64,000 bases of DNA from Sweltsa coloradensis (GCA_024449915.1 JAMZAV010000314.1:124001-188000), one strand, 5' to 3'. Numbered from the stretch's first letter, positions 27,197-37,013 are shown. Numbers and translations are program-made. The notes: a model not told the origin generated them from the sequence alone.

Positions 27197-27594
27197 CACA
27201 TACCTTGCAAGGATTACTTGTTTCTCTATTGTGAGTTGTGCATTAAAACTGAAAAAAACTTCCAACATTTGTAGCGATGTTTAAATGCTTTAACGTGCAA
27301 ACTGTATCGACTGACTAGACACAGCCTGCAAGGGATTTCTAAAACAGTATTACACGGGGAATTCCGCCAACTGGCTACAGTTTTGGTTACACTCAGAAGT
27401 GAGCAGAACGAATGTGCGCATGCGCAGTATCATAAAATCCACCCCAGATTGCAGTCAGCAGTTAGATATACTCTATCCAGGCGAATTGTATAGTCGACTG
27501 CAAACCCAAAACTGCAATAATTGGCTCTTATCAGACAAGACTGCAGTCCCCGTTAATCCGTTAATTAAATTTGGAATTTCAATAAATTCGTTAT

Positions 27595-27712
27595 ATAGAG
27601 TCTACCCACATCAGTCACATCACTGATTTTGAGTGGGGCATAAATTAACCGCGACCAACCAACCCTGTTGGCGCCAATACTTACGACGAGCGAACAATGA
27701 CCAACTGTAGAC
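27595..27712 (-). mobile_element. SINE family A, 3' fragment, minus strand
   Basis: The plus sequence tagagtctacccacatcagt, cactgattttgagtggggca and ccaaccctgttggcgccaat followed by acttacgacgagcgaacaat is the inverse of the family A 3' part. A further short tail piece on plus lies at 57985-58060 (ataactgagtggatagactc). Confidence 0.7.
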
Positions 27713-27842
27713 AAAGTTGCAAGACAAGGTGTATGTATGGTGATATGTTTTCTTTACTGTGCTGCTTTACTACTGGTTTACTAGTGTTACGAGAACACGA
27801 TATTAAAAGTCAGCATAATACAATTCAGAAGTAAAAAAATCC

Positions 27843-28783
27843 ATCCCGATCGTGGGTTTCGGAACCGAGTCTCCCACATTCAGGTAGGCGCCTTAGCCAA
27901 CTTAGACCACCGAGACGGTAACTATTTAACTTCTGAATTGTAGCTGTTGTATTATGATCTGAATGGATGGAACAGTACTGCAACGAAATATTTGCTTTGA
28001 ACTGACCAAACAAACATTTATAATTTCATTTCTACGCAGATATAAGCAGAGTTTAATTGTCGATTTGGTTGGTCGGGAAACACTCCGTAGGTGAATGTTA
28101 ATATTAATACAATCCAGAAGTTCAAAAATCCATCCCGATCGGGGTTCGAACCCGAGTCTCCCACATTCCAGGTAGGCGCCTTAGCCAACTAGACCACCGA
28201 GACGGTAACTATTTAACTTCTGAATTGTAGCTTTGATTATAGATCTGAATGGATGGAACAGTACTGCAACGAATATATGTTGCCTTTGAACTGACCAAAC
28301 AAACATTTATAATTTATTACCTTACGCAGGTATGAGCGAGGGTTTATTTCTCGATTTGGTTGGTCGGGAAACACTCCCGTAGGTGGAATTGTTAATATTT
28401 AATACAATCCAGAAGTTAAAAAATCCATCCCGATCGGGGTTCGAACCCGAGTCTCCCACATTCCAGGTAGGCGCCTTAGCCAACTAGACCACCGAGACAG
28501 TAACTATTTAACTTCTGAATTGTAGTTGCATTATAGATCTGAATGGATGGAACAGTACTGCAACGAATATATGTTGCATTTGAACTGACCAAACAAACAT
28601 TTATAATTTCATTTCCTTACGCAGATATAACGAGGTTTAATTGTCGATTTGGTTGATCGGGAAACACTCCCGTAGGTGGCATTGTTAATATTTAATACAA
28701 TTCAAAACTAAAAAATCCATCCCGATCGGGGTTCGAACCCGAATCTCCCACATTCCAGGTTGGCGCCTTAGTCAACTGAGACC
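27843..28783 (-). repeat. Tandem array of four tRNA-containing units, about 292-bp period
   Basis: A tRNA-like sequence on the minus strand recurs at 27843-27916, 28132-28203, 28427-28498 and 28719-28783 (starts 289, 295 and 292 apart), with shared spacer (attgtagc, gatctgaatggatggaacag, tactgcaacgaatatatgtt, gatttggttggtcgggaaac). In copy 2 a cloverleaf can be drawn: A box TGGTCTAGTTGG, anticodon arm CCTAC-CTGGAAT-GTGGG with GGA in the anticodon position, T arm TCGGG-TTCGAAC-CCCGA and a 7-bp acceptor with wobbles. No long variable arm is present, so it is not a normal tRNA-Ser. Copies 1 and 4 have indels. Confidence 0.85.
28132..28203 (-). tRNA. tRNA-like sequence (best copy of the array), probably not a functional tRNA
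   Basis: This 72-nt minus-strand sequence has A box, B box (GGTTCGAAC), 5-bp anticodon and T stems, and an acceptor stem with three G-T wobbles. The anticodon position reads GGA (serine), but serine tRNAs need a long variable arm, which is missing. Repetition as part of a longer unit, and a related fragment at 57.5 kb, mark it as a SINE head or tRNA-derived repeat. An identical core occurs at 28427-28498 apart from a change near its 5' end. Confidence 0.4.
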
Positions 28784-29192
28784 ATAATAATATATTATGT
28801 TTGTTTCATTTTACTAGTGGGAATGTCAGTTTGTATATATGAACATTTATTTTCTACCTAGAAGTGAATATTAAAACCGGTTGTACCAATGCTACTTGAA
28901 TAAACTCAACTCATGTCCATTTCAAGTAGTAAAACACAAAGTTGCCACCATCGTTTCCTGCTTCCCTCGAGGGTCCTTTATAAACACGGCCACTTCCTGT
29001 AATGCGAGGACCTCGCGGTTTGAGTGACGCGCCACTGGAGGGCAGTTACTAAATATTTCACATGCGCGGTGTAACGTTACGTTACTTCTCTCTGTACTGT
29101 AAGAGATGAGTTATTTAGTACCGCGGACGTGCGTGGCGGTGTAATGGAGGTGGAACATTATGCGGACATGCAGAAGATCTGCGGGTCAGGGG

Positions 29193-29340
29193 CAATGATA
29201 TTTAACATCTACAGTAGGCTAGATCCCCAGTCTCAAATACGTCCGCACAGGCGCGAGCGTACCAAATTGAAGCGCCAATCTGACCTATTCAAGATGGCGA
29301 TTTGGCGTTACAATTTATGCTTTACATTATGTTTTTAATG
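29193..29340. mobile_element. MITE with CAATGATATTTAAC ends, partial copy
   Basis: The stretch caatgatatttaacatctac-agtaggctagatccccagtc followed by tcaaatacgtccgcacaggc and attcaagatggcgatttggc corresponds to the inverted right part of the 25.2-25.7 kb element. Only one end is present. It breaks off into unrelated sequence near 29340. Confidence 0.7.
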
Positions 29341-29616
29341 GGAGGAAGTATTTTTCCAAATACATTCCGGAATGTATTTGGAATTAACTGGATTTAGCAA
29401 ACTATTATGTAATTATAAATTTTTCTTTAATAACTATTTAATTATGTACAATGTAAATTATTTACATTGTAAATTAAGTTGACCTAGCTCATCCAAACAG
29501 ATACTTCATGTATAAACTATAAACTTGATAACAGTTATGCTTAAACTTATATTTTTGTTCTTTTCCTGGTGTTATTTTTTATGTACACGATTGAGAAATA
29601 AAAAGCCACTCTTTTT

Positions 29617-30303
29617 AAGGCTATTCGACTGCGTGTTTCTATTTTCTCAAATATGATATCAAGTCATATTATAGTGTGTGGCTTTGAAACCTGGCTATTT
29701 AGAAAATCAAAACTATTTTTTTCAATGTTTACAGATCAGGCACACGGCAAATATCGCCTCTTCAAAATAATTTCAAACTTCAATTCGCCCAAGCATACCA
29801 TTCAACGTAGATAGTTGTGTTTTTGTGACATTAATCTTTAACTGGTTTTCTAGAGGCTGACTGAAAGAAAACATTTTAAAACAATTATTATTGTCTTTCC
29901 TGAGAATTTTTTAGTTTGCCGGTACAAATCGGTAAAAAATACCGCCAATCGAAAAATTTCGCAGGAAAGACAATTGGAAAAAATCTATGAGTCAACGTCT
30001 AGAAAAACAGCTAAAAATTAATGTCACAAAAATACAACTACCTACGTTGAATGGTGTGCTTGGGCGAATTGAATTTTGAAATTATTTCGAAGTGGCGTTA
30101 TTTGCCGTGTACCCGATCAGAACAATTTGAAATAAATAGTTTTGATTTTCTAATAGACCAGGTTTTATTTTATTTTATTTATTTATTTATTTATTTAACG
30201 TCTATCCTATTCAGTTATAAAAACTGATTTGATGAACCATTCACTATTTTTTGACTTGGTAGCATATTTGGGAAAATAGAAAAACGCGGTCGGATAGCCT
30301 TAA
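29617..30303. mobile_element. Foldback MITE with about 300-bp arms, right arm interrupted
   Basis: The ends read AAGGCTATTCGACTGCGTG and CGCGGTCGGATAGCCTT. Inverted anchors include ttctattttc, acctggctatttagaaaatc, gcccaagcataccattcaac and ttgtctttcctg/caggaaagacaa, centred near 29950. The right arm is interrupted at about 30160-30235 by a run of TTTA repeats followed by aacgtctatcctattcagtt, the tail of another repeat. It is non-coding. Confidence 0.8.
30160..30230 (-). repeat. Common retroposon tail motif (AGACGTTAAATAAATA on minus)
   Basis: The words aacgtctat-ctat-cagttataaaaac preceded by TTTA repeats occur here and at 18577-18620 and 62463-62510 (same orientation), and inverted at 21093-21135 and 34110-34165. 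The 5S-type SINEs end in a similar gagacgttaagcaata. A shared 3' tail suggests a common LINE partner for retrotransposition; that is inference, and no LINE body was found. Confidence 0.45.
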
Positions 30304-30667
30304 TAGATACGTACTCGATTGTAAACGTCTCTCTAACACAACAATCACTGTTTCAGCCATGCTTACAGTAGTATTTGATTAACACATGCTTATTGAACTG
30401 CTTATCCTACAGCTGGACTGGAATACATTATTATTCTCATCGCTTGGCTTGTTGACTTTGTCCGTGCTAATCCGTAGGATGTTTAGACAGTCTTAATCAC
30501 CATATCATCAATATGCACTATTGTATCTTATCGGATTATAATAAGTTATCACTCGATGTAGTGTTAACGTAATATATAAACAGAAGATTATTGCAAAACG
30601 TATTCTATTATAGAGTTGAGGCTGAAAATAGTCCAGTGAAACATGGGATAATGACTTTCTGTTTATT

Positions 30668-30935
30668 GGCCGACAGTGTTGGCTCGCGCGACTTTGGTTC
30701 GGGAGGTCCCGGGTTCAAAACCCGTCGAGAAGGCAATACTGACTGAAGGTTTTTTCTTGAGGTTTTCCTCGGTCGTTAATGCGAATGCAAGGGATTGAGC
30801 CTCTTAAACAGCCTTCAGACATCCCTTCACAATTGACCTAACTCCAATATATCTAGAAAGACTCCTGAAGAGGGGCATGCATTCCATCACCCTATAGGCA
30901 GGTTTCCCACGAGAAATGATAGTAAAAACTGTTTC
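30668..30935 (+). mobile_element. tRNA-derived SINE family B, fullest copy
   Basis: The head is ttggctcgcgcgactttggt and gaggtcccgggttcaaaacc (box B), followed by ctgactgaaggttttttc, ttcctcggtcgttaatgcga, atgcaagggattgagcctct and aaacagccttcagacatccc. The 3' part is gaagaggggcatgcattcca and caggtttcccacgagaaatg. It serves as reference for the other family B copies listed. Confidence 0.75.
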
Positions 30936-31596
30936 GTACTTGCTGGCAACGCGTAATTTTGAGTTGCTCGAAATGGGTGAGTTTGACATTTTGGTGTGTA
31001 TACTTGTAACTTTTGTCGGAAACATGCCCAGAGACTTTAAGTGACTAACTACAGAAATGTCTGGGGGGCTTTTTAAAACTAATCAATTTACAGCATTCGC
31101 CATTTTTGTTGTTGCTGTGATAATATGTGTCAACAAAATATAGCTAAACGAACGAACGAAAAATGTATAAACGTACATTTAGATTTGTCAGTGTCGGGTA
31201 TCGATACAGCGGACTCCTACATCAGATTCTCTCTCGTTTCTATTGAACCACCTACTCACTTTGGTATTTACACTTCAACGTGTGACATCACTCGGTAACA
31301 TTGAAATTGTATATTATGACTATCACGGGGATTGCAAAATAGTGTGTCTGTGTGATCCTGTATGAGATGCAAATTATTCCTTCTGTAAATTGTGTGTTTG
31401 AAATGTATATTCCATGCGCCTTTGAACCTATTTGTCACCTATTATAGGGATATCATTTATGCACAATTTTTCTGTCTATCTGTGCGCCATTCACGTACGA
31501 CGAAAAAAAATCGTACGAATTTGCATACGTTTTTGTTGTCAGTACATATGTTACAACATATTACAAAGGTGAAACAATTTTAGAGTAGGTCTGGTT

Positions 31597-31944
31597 TAAG
31601 ATCATGATGTTTTTTTGACTATACACTACTCAAAATAAAACAAAGATTACGATATTTCAAAGGTTAATCAACCTCCTTCATCAGGTTTTTTAATGACAGT
31701 TGAAACAAGACAACAGAATGGGCTTTAAAACAAATAAACAATGCCAACTATTATTATGATTCCTTGGTGGATTGGTGTAATTTGATTTGTTTAGTTGGCA
31801 TTGTTTATTTGTTTTAAAGCCCATTCTGTTGTCTTGTTTCAACTGTCATTAAAAACCTGATGAAGGAGGTTGATTAACCTTTGAAATATCGTAATCTTTG
31901 TTTAATTTGAGTAGTGTATAGTCCAAAAAAACATCATGATCTTA
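31597..31944. mobile_element. Near-perfect foldback MITE
   Basis: Two arms of about 155 bases are almost exact inverted copies (taagatcatgatg-tttttttg, tatacactactcaaa, gattacgatatttcaaaggt, ttaatcaacctccttcatca, acaagacaacagaatgggct) around a loop at about 31751-31791. The tacactactcaaa end motif is reminiscent of Tc1/mariner-like MITEs, but the class is not certain. The strand could form a long hairpin. Confidence 0.85.
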
Positions 31945-32397
31945 TATGTTACAACGTTATTACAGGTGATTGGTGGTCAGTTGGGGCTAGCGTTAGGTGC
32001 CTTAAAGGGCGCAGAAATGAGAAGAGCTAAATGAAAAATTTTCAGAAATTTCCAAGACTTTTGGTAAAAGATAACCCCACATGACCCCGATTCCTCCCTC
32101 CCTCCCCCTTTGGGGAGGGGGGGGGGGGGCAAAAGAGGTTGTCGTCAACATAAATTTCTCTGTTCAAAACCTTATCACCATCCATTGGTCACCTATTTCA
32201 TGGTTACTTCCGTAGTGCTTGTATTGTAACGCCCATCTGTGCCTATGAATTCTTTAAGTTACACCAATGCATCCTTACCACTGTTAACGTCATTGGCCGG
32301 TGAATCTTGGAAACCAGCGGTCCCCAATTTAAAATACCGACCGCTGATTGGCCACGACTCCCCCGCCGATGCCGACAGCATAAGCCTAGCGCACAAT

Positions 32398-32575
32398 TGA
32401 TCATAAGGCGTAAGACGGTAAGAGTAAGTCTTAAGGCGTATTTTTTATTGTTTATTAGAGTAAGTATTTCAATTGGAACGTTCTCAACTCGTCCTTAATT
32501 GTAAGGCATAAGGTGTAAGCTTGTCATATCGAATTGCCCAAAATCCAATTATCACCACTTACGCCTTATCCCAAA
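32398..32575. mobile_element. Small MITE-like repeat with AAGGCGTAAG ends
   Basis: The left end reads ataaggcgtaagacgg and the right end cacttacgccttatccc, so ATAAGGCGTAAG forms a short terminal inverted repeat. Several internal variants of the same word occur (cttaaggcgta, gtaaggcataaggtgtaag). There is no coding capacity and no target duplication can be assigned. The family is not recognised. Confidence 0.45.
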
Positions 32576-32695
32576 AAACTAGTCTATAAATATTTATATT
32601 TATTTATTAATTGATTTTAATGTTATTATTATTTATTTATATAGAACTCGTCTAAACAGTAACATAATTGAAGTTGTTCCAAAGAAAGTAAGCAG

Positions 32696-32800
32696 ATGCT
32701 GACGTCACCGGCGGGTGGCCAATCAGCGGTCCCCATTGTAAAATACTGGTCGCTCATTGGCCCGCCGACGGCGCGCGCATCGGCATACTTGCTGCGGAAC
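32696..32800 (+). promoter_or_regulatory. CRE plus paired CCAAT-box module, first duplicated copy
   Basis: The stretch contains a perfect cAMP-response-type motif TGACGTCA, then GGCCAATCAGCGGTCC, and after about 20 bases GGTCGCTCATTGGCCC, an inverted near-copy of the CCAAT part. It is followed by a CpG-rich run (cgacggcgcgcgcatcgg). This composition is unlike the AT-rich surroundings and resembles a compact promoter. It lies about 0.8 kb upstream of the IS1 exon. A transposon end with inverted repeats is equally possible; no TATA or start site can be assigned. Confidence 0.3.
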
Positions 32801-33089
32801 TATACATGCACTGTGTGAATACTATTGTGTTTGTGTGCATACACCAAGTTGTTTCCTCAACTCTTTTGTGCACGTGGTTCGAGCGTGTCAGTATGCTGGT
32901 GATCCTACTCACGTGTACTGTGTGTATACTATTGTGTTTGTGTGCATACTCAACAAGTTGCCTTATCCCTGAGACTAGTCTATAAAATTTATTTATTTAT
33001 AATTGATTATAATGTTATTATTATTTATTTATATAGAACGAGTCTAAACAGTAACATAAGTGAAGCTGTTCCAAAGAAAGTAAGCAGAT

Positions 33090-33185
33090 GCTGACGTCAC
33101 CAGCGAGTCGCCAATCAGCGGTCCCCATTGTAAATACTGGACGCTCATTGGCCCGTCGATGCGCGCGCATCGCATACTGCTGCGG
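33090..33185 (+). promoter_or_regulatory. CRE plus paired CCAAT-box module, second duplicated copy
   Basis: This is a second copy of the module, with TGACGTCACC, GCCAATCAGCGGTCC, GGACGCTCATTGGCCC and gcgcgcgcatcg in the same order. It lies about 0.4 kb upstream of the IS1 exon. A rearranged third relative is at 32288-32360 (cgtcattggccgg, then ccagcggtcccc, then gaccgctgattggcc). The inverted CCAAT arms could be the ends of a small element instead of a promoter. Confidence 0.3.
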
Positions 33186-33196
33186 AACTATACATG

Positions 33197-33640
33197 CACT
33201 GTGTGTATACTATTGTGTGTGTGTGCAACATACAACAAGTTGTTTCCTTAACTCTCTTGGCACGTGGTTCGAGCGTGTCAGTAATGCTGGTGATCCTACT
33301 CACGTGTACTGTGTGTATACTATTGTGTTTGTGTGCAACATACAACAAGTTGTTTCCTTAACTCTCTTGTGCACGTGGTTCGAGCGTGTCAGTATGCTGG
33401 TGATCCTACTCTCATGCACTGTGTGTATACTATTGTGTTTGTGTGCAACATACAACAAGTTGTTTCCTTAACTCTCTTGTGCACGTGGTTCGAGCGTGTC
33501 AGTATGCTGGTGATCCTACTCACATGTACTGTGTGTATACTATTGTGTTTGTGTGCAACATACAACAAGTTGTTTCCTTAACTCTCTCGTGCACGTGGTT
33601 CGAGCGTGTCAGTATGCTGGTCATCCTACTCAACTGCATC
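33197..33640 (+). repeat. 110-bp tandem array carrying the start of the Cav3 IS1 exon
   Basis: The string cacgtggttcgagcgtgtca begins at 33261, 33372, 33482 and 33592, with spacings of 111, 110 and 110 bases. Each unit contains the T/G-rich intron end, caacatacaacaag, tttccttaactctct and then about 42 bases that translate as [13 protein letters not shown]. In the first three units this exon fragment then runs straight back into intron-like sequence (tgtactgtgtgtatactatt). Only the last continues into the real IS1 exon. The first unit has an extra A that breaks its frame. The unit length is not a multiple of three, so the copies are not in a common frame. Confidence 0.9.
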
Positions 33641-33706
33641 ACCCTGGGGATGTACCGGCCCTGTGTGGACGACGACTGCCTTGAGAACCGTTGCAAGATC
33701 CTACAG
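33570..33706 (+). CDS. T-type (Cav3) calcium channel alpha-1 subunit, exon for domain I S1 and S1-S2 loop
   Basis: This exon encodes the first transmembrane helix of repeat I of a low-voltage-activated (Cav3) calcium channel, a plasma-membrane pore subunit. The translation contains [19 protein letters not shown], the classic Cav3 IS1 helix, then an extracellular loop with spaced cysteines (RPC, DDDC, NRC) ending in KILQ. That loop pattern separates Cav3 from Cav1/Cav2 and sodium channels. The donor is CAG|gtgggt and the exon ends in phase 0. The start is uncertain. The conserved Trp codon begins at 33596 and the only AG shortly upstream ends at 33569, which gives the start used here, although its pyrimidine tract is poor. 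A splice after TTCGAG (33604) is the alternative. Codons are GC-rich compared with the surrounding intron. The 5' part of the exon recurs upstream in a tandem array. Confidence 0.92.
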
Positions 33707-33828
33707 GTGGGTGCATTACGTAGTATTCTACTTTTACATCATTGGGCTCAGACGTTTAGACTTAGGCCAGAGTAAGACGGTCGCTCATGCAACGTTAATA
33801 TTTACTTAAATTGCTGTATCTGCATTTA

Positions 33829-34560
33829 ATTGAGATCGGAGTAGCCGTTAGTCCGGCAGAGAGCGAACAAATTAACACAAATTAGATTTAAATAAACACA
33901 AACACACGAACAATACCACGGTCAGAAATAAAACAATAAAAAATAAAAATAAAGCAGAGCTTCCGAAAATTTGAAAATTTACGCACTTTTTAGTAAGTGT
34001 TTTATTTCTGACCGTGGTTATTGTTCGTGTGTTTGTGTTTATTTATATCCTCCCGATCTAAGAATCTTGGTTTTTAATTACAAATTAGATTTATTTAGTT
34101 GTTCTTTTTTGTAATGCAGTTTACAACTGAATAGAATAGACGTTAAATAAATAAATACATAAATAAAACGAGGCCGCTTCGTGAACAATTCTTGTAGTCG
34201 CGTCAAGCGTATATGGTATATTCTTACAATTTAAAAATCGTAATATCGCGATTTTTCGTTAAATGTACCCAAAATGTGGGTTATGAGATCTAACAGGTCT
34301 CCAGAAAACGCCTCTAATATTTAAGAAGCCGTTTGTCGGTTATAAAATCTAACAAACAACAAAAACTGTTTTAAAAAATGAAAAAAATGTGTTATCGATT
34401 TTTATGAGAAATATACCTTCGATTATACGTGTTAGAGATTATGAAAGTCCTCTGAAAATTTCATTAAGATCGGAGTAGCCGTTAGTCCGGTAGAGAGCGA
34501 ACAAACAGACACAAATTTCTCATGGTCAAATTAAAGCCAATTCGCTTCGTTTATTTCTTG
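33829..34560. repeat. Helentron-related or other repeat block with duplicated 50-bp motif and an inverted repeat
   Basis: The stretch gatcggagtagccgttagtc followed by cgg-agagagcgaacaaa occurs at 33834 and again at 34467. Between them lies an inverted repeat (acaaacacacgaacaat-accacggtcagaaataaaac at 33900-33936 and its complement at about 34000-34043). The motif tcggagtagccgttagtccg resembles the interior of family 1 elements (tcggagtatcggtttagccg), which suggests a third related family. Ends were not identified. Confidence 0.5.
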
Positions 34561-35190
34561 TGCTGACATTTGCAAGTCTCAAAAGTTCACAGAATAATTT
34601 TAAAAGTAAATAGTATGCTAACAGCCAGCTTCGCATTCTACTTTCGTAGATATTCACATCATTTTAGATGTTAGGCCGAACGTGGGCATGTAAACAGAAA
34701 TCAATTCTCAATTTGACATCGTTAAATGGAAGCAACAGCGTAAGTTGTTACGCAGAGAAAATAACGACGACTTACTACCTACGCCGTTACGATGGCATGA
34801 GAATTCATATTAGGGAGAGCTATGTATGCTTTATACTCACGTCCTATATGTCCACATAGTTCACACTTGAACGCATTCAATGAGTGTAAATGTACATAGA
34901 ATATAATCTTCATTTCTTTGCGTTATGTTTTACTTTTTACAATAAGGGTATGTGCGGATTCAGGGATGATAGTTATGAAGTACCAAAAACATTACACTTC
35001 GTTGTCATACCATTAAAGAGGAGGTGCAAATTTGGCATTGAAATGTGTAGACAAAAAATTATATTATATTAAATACTTTTTAAATGTATTTTTGTGAATC
35101 AGTGTGGCACGTTTACGTTTTATCAATTATTGATAAAATTTTATGTTTTCAGAAAAAAAAGTTACACATTACCTAATATGTAATAATACC

Positions 35191-35530
35191 TAGCCAGCGA
35201 TTTAGCCGCGGTCGTTTAACCAGTTCCCACTCGAACACTGAAGTTAAGCAACATAGGGCGTGGTCAGGGGTTGAGTGGGTCGCCGCTCTGCCCTGAAACA
35301 CACGTATATCGCTGGCTAGAGCAGACTAGGGTTCGTAAGCTTGTGTGACAGCTTCGTTCTCCCTGGCGCCGTCTGCTCGGCAGTCCGGGTTAGTGGAGGA
35401 ACCTATATGACTGTCAAAAGTTACACCGTCCTTTCGGATGGGACGTAAAGCCGTTGGTCCCCTTGGTACTTTTCGGTAGGAGTAGGCTATGTGCCGGTAC
35501 CGGGTTTCCCCTCCTCCCTTCTCTATTAAA
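35191..35530 (+). mobile_element. 5S-rRNA-derived SINE, plus strand
   Basis: The head (tagccagcgatttagccgcg, gttcccactcgaacactgaa, gttaagcaacatagggcg, ggttgagtgggtcgccg) follows the layout of 5S rRNA, including the internal promoter words gaagttaagc and gagtgggt. The body continues with ttagtggaggaacctatatg, cctttcggatgggacgtaaa and tgccggtaccgggtttcccc. It is cut short before the family's usual tail (seen at 22.9 and 43.9 kb). Polymerase III transcription is expected for this class, not shown. Confidence 0.85.
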
Positions 35531-36320
35531 TTTGCACTAGTGGGCTACATTGCCTGTTGCAAAAAGAGACATAAATTTTAAAAAAAGGAGTTAAAGGAAA
35601 ATGGGTTTGACACAGAAAAATATTTATCACTAGATTTAGAGTAGCTCTCCTCCAGTCTCTCAAATAATTGTTGTGCCAAATGTTGTTAAAAACCCTACAT
35701 TAAAGTGGTTTTGTCGGTTATAAAATAATTGTGGAGGTGCCGGGTCATTATACGAGAGTGTGAGAACGAAAACATGGTTTTGCATTTTTGGTTATACCCT
35801 TTCAACCGAGTTTTCCACCCATAACGGTAGAATTAGTTTAATGTCATGGCCAGTGTAGGGTTATGAACATGACCATACCCTCTTAAGCCAACCAACATGG
35901 TTAGTCAACAAAGCACACCGAACTCGGAGTCGACTCCTAGTGAGAATTGTAAAGGAATGATACTATGTATGGCATGTGATGATAATGGTACGTGCATGTG
36001 TAGTGTTTGAGATAGTATGTTATGAATATATTAATATTGTAGTGTCATGTTTAGTTGCATAGTTTCAATGACATGGGATAACACTCACGGGGCGTGCGGA
36101 AGTAGGTAGAGCTACTGCTTATATAAAGCCGGAGTTTCCGTGAGTGGGGATCTCTAATCAGTAAGAATTAGGACGGATTGGTTTAGTTCGGAGAGGAAGG
36201 CAGTTGTCTCGTTCTCGAGACAGTCGGGTTAGTCGGCATGCAAGGAGAGGTAGCACTTGCTGTAAGGCCCTTTGGCCGGGCACGTGCATGGGGTTTGGTA
36301 CTCCGCCGGGGAACTGGTAT
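35531..36320. other. Unassigned stretch with a TATA-like transposon promoter appearance
   Basis: At 36118 tatataaagccgg lies between cacggggcgtgcgg and ccgtgagtgggg, and is followed by GC-richer sequence up to 36320. It resembles an LTR or element promoter region, but no TG...CA ends, target duplication or primer-binding site could be placed. Confidence 0.25.
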
Positions 36321-37013
36321 AGTTTTAGGTGATTGTCGAGATAATTAAACGAGGGAGCGGAGCGACCGAGTATCTCCATTCAACTCTAACGGCCCTCATT
36401 CTGTGATTCTGTCTGTCTATCTGTACGTCGAAAAGCAGCCGAAACCGCTGAACAGATTGCGCTGAAATTTGAAACCGACATCCAGTACGAGTTTACTGAG
36501 AACTGTTAACAAAATCAGCTCGATCCATTGCGATTTAAGCCTACAATAAATAAAAATGTGATTTTTTAAAATATCGATAGCATATGTTTAGTAGCAGCTA
36601 GCGGGACTAATTCTATGTCGCTGGCATGACTTAGAGGTAAGCATTTAGCCTACCGACGGAAGGTTGCGGTTCGAGGCTCATTGGTTACAACTTTTTCATA
36701 TTTTTACACCCACATATTATATTTGAGGGGTGTTAATAGGAAATAAAAATTAGATGATTTTGTTTTATCTTGGAAATTTCTTAATGTTTCACGCTAATAC
36801 GTTTCGAACACGATTCGCATTTTGAATGTTCAATTTAAATAACTAGGGAAACGCCAAAGTCGTTGTTAAACGAGTGAGCGAGCCAAGTGTTGAGTACCCA
36901 TGAACATCCAATTTCCTCCCATCCATATACCCAAGGCTGGATCTAGCCCAGTATGGGGAATGATACCGCGTACTATACACATGGCGCTCACTTACTCGTT
37001 TAACAACGACTTT
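36321..37013 (+). mobile_element. Helentron-like family 2 repeat, left copy flanking the palindrome
   Basis: The copy begins agttttaggtgattgtcgag. Its presumptive 5' end is T|TAAACGAGGGAGCGGAGCG at 36346, followed by ctccattcaactctaacggc and gtctgtctatctgtacgtcg. From 36843 an inverted 3' end (CTAGGGAAACGCCAAAG) is followed about 120 bases later by the matching direct 3' part (CTCGTTTAACAACGACTTT). The last bases GGCGTTTCCCTAG are missing at the junction with the palindrome. It aligns in order with 41068-41769. Confidence 0.8.

Larger units (their letters stand above)
32566..33370 (+). repeat. About 390-bp tandem duplication upstream of the IS1 exon
   Basis: The segment starting gccttatccc-aaactagtctat at 32566 is repeated from about 32958 (gccttatccctgagactagt). 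Both copies share an AT-rich stretch, gtctaaacagtaacataa, a CRE/CCAAT module, a GC-rich gcgcgcatcg stretch, tgctgcggaactatacatgc and one copy of the IS1-exon fragment (at 32871 and 33261, 390 bases apart). The 110-bp amplification then grew from the second copy. This gives a two-level duplication history ending at the functional exon. Confidence 0.85.

Noticed and set aside
27843..28783. CRISPR-like regular array
   Set aside because: Units are 290 bases and tRNA-like; the genome is eukaryotic with introns, so a CRISPR array is not plausible.
33088..33471. 127-codon and neighbouring open frames in the tandem array
   Set aside because: They follow the 110-bp repeat in several frames. Only the [12 protein letters not shown] portions correspond to channel protein, and the period breaks the frame.
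33596..33706. Sodium channel or Cav1/Cav2 identity for the exons
   Set aside because: The cysteine-rich S1-S2 loop, [10 protein letters not shown] and [13 protein letters not shown] together fit Cav3 best.
36060..36320. Possible LTR with TATA box
   Set aside because: No terminal TG/CA pair, target duplication, primer-binding site or internal coding could be located.
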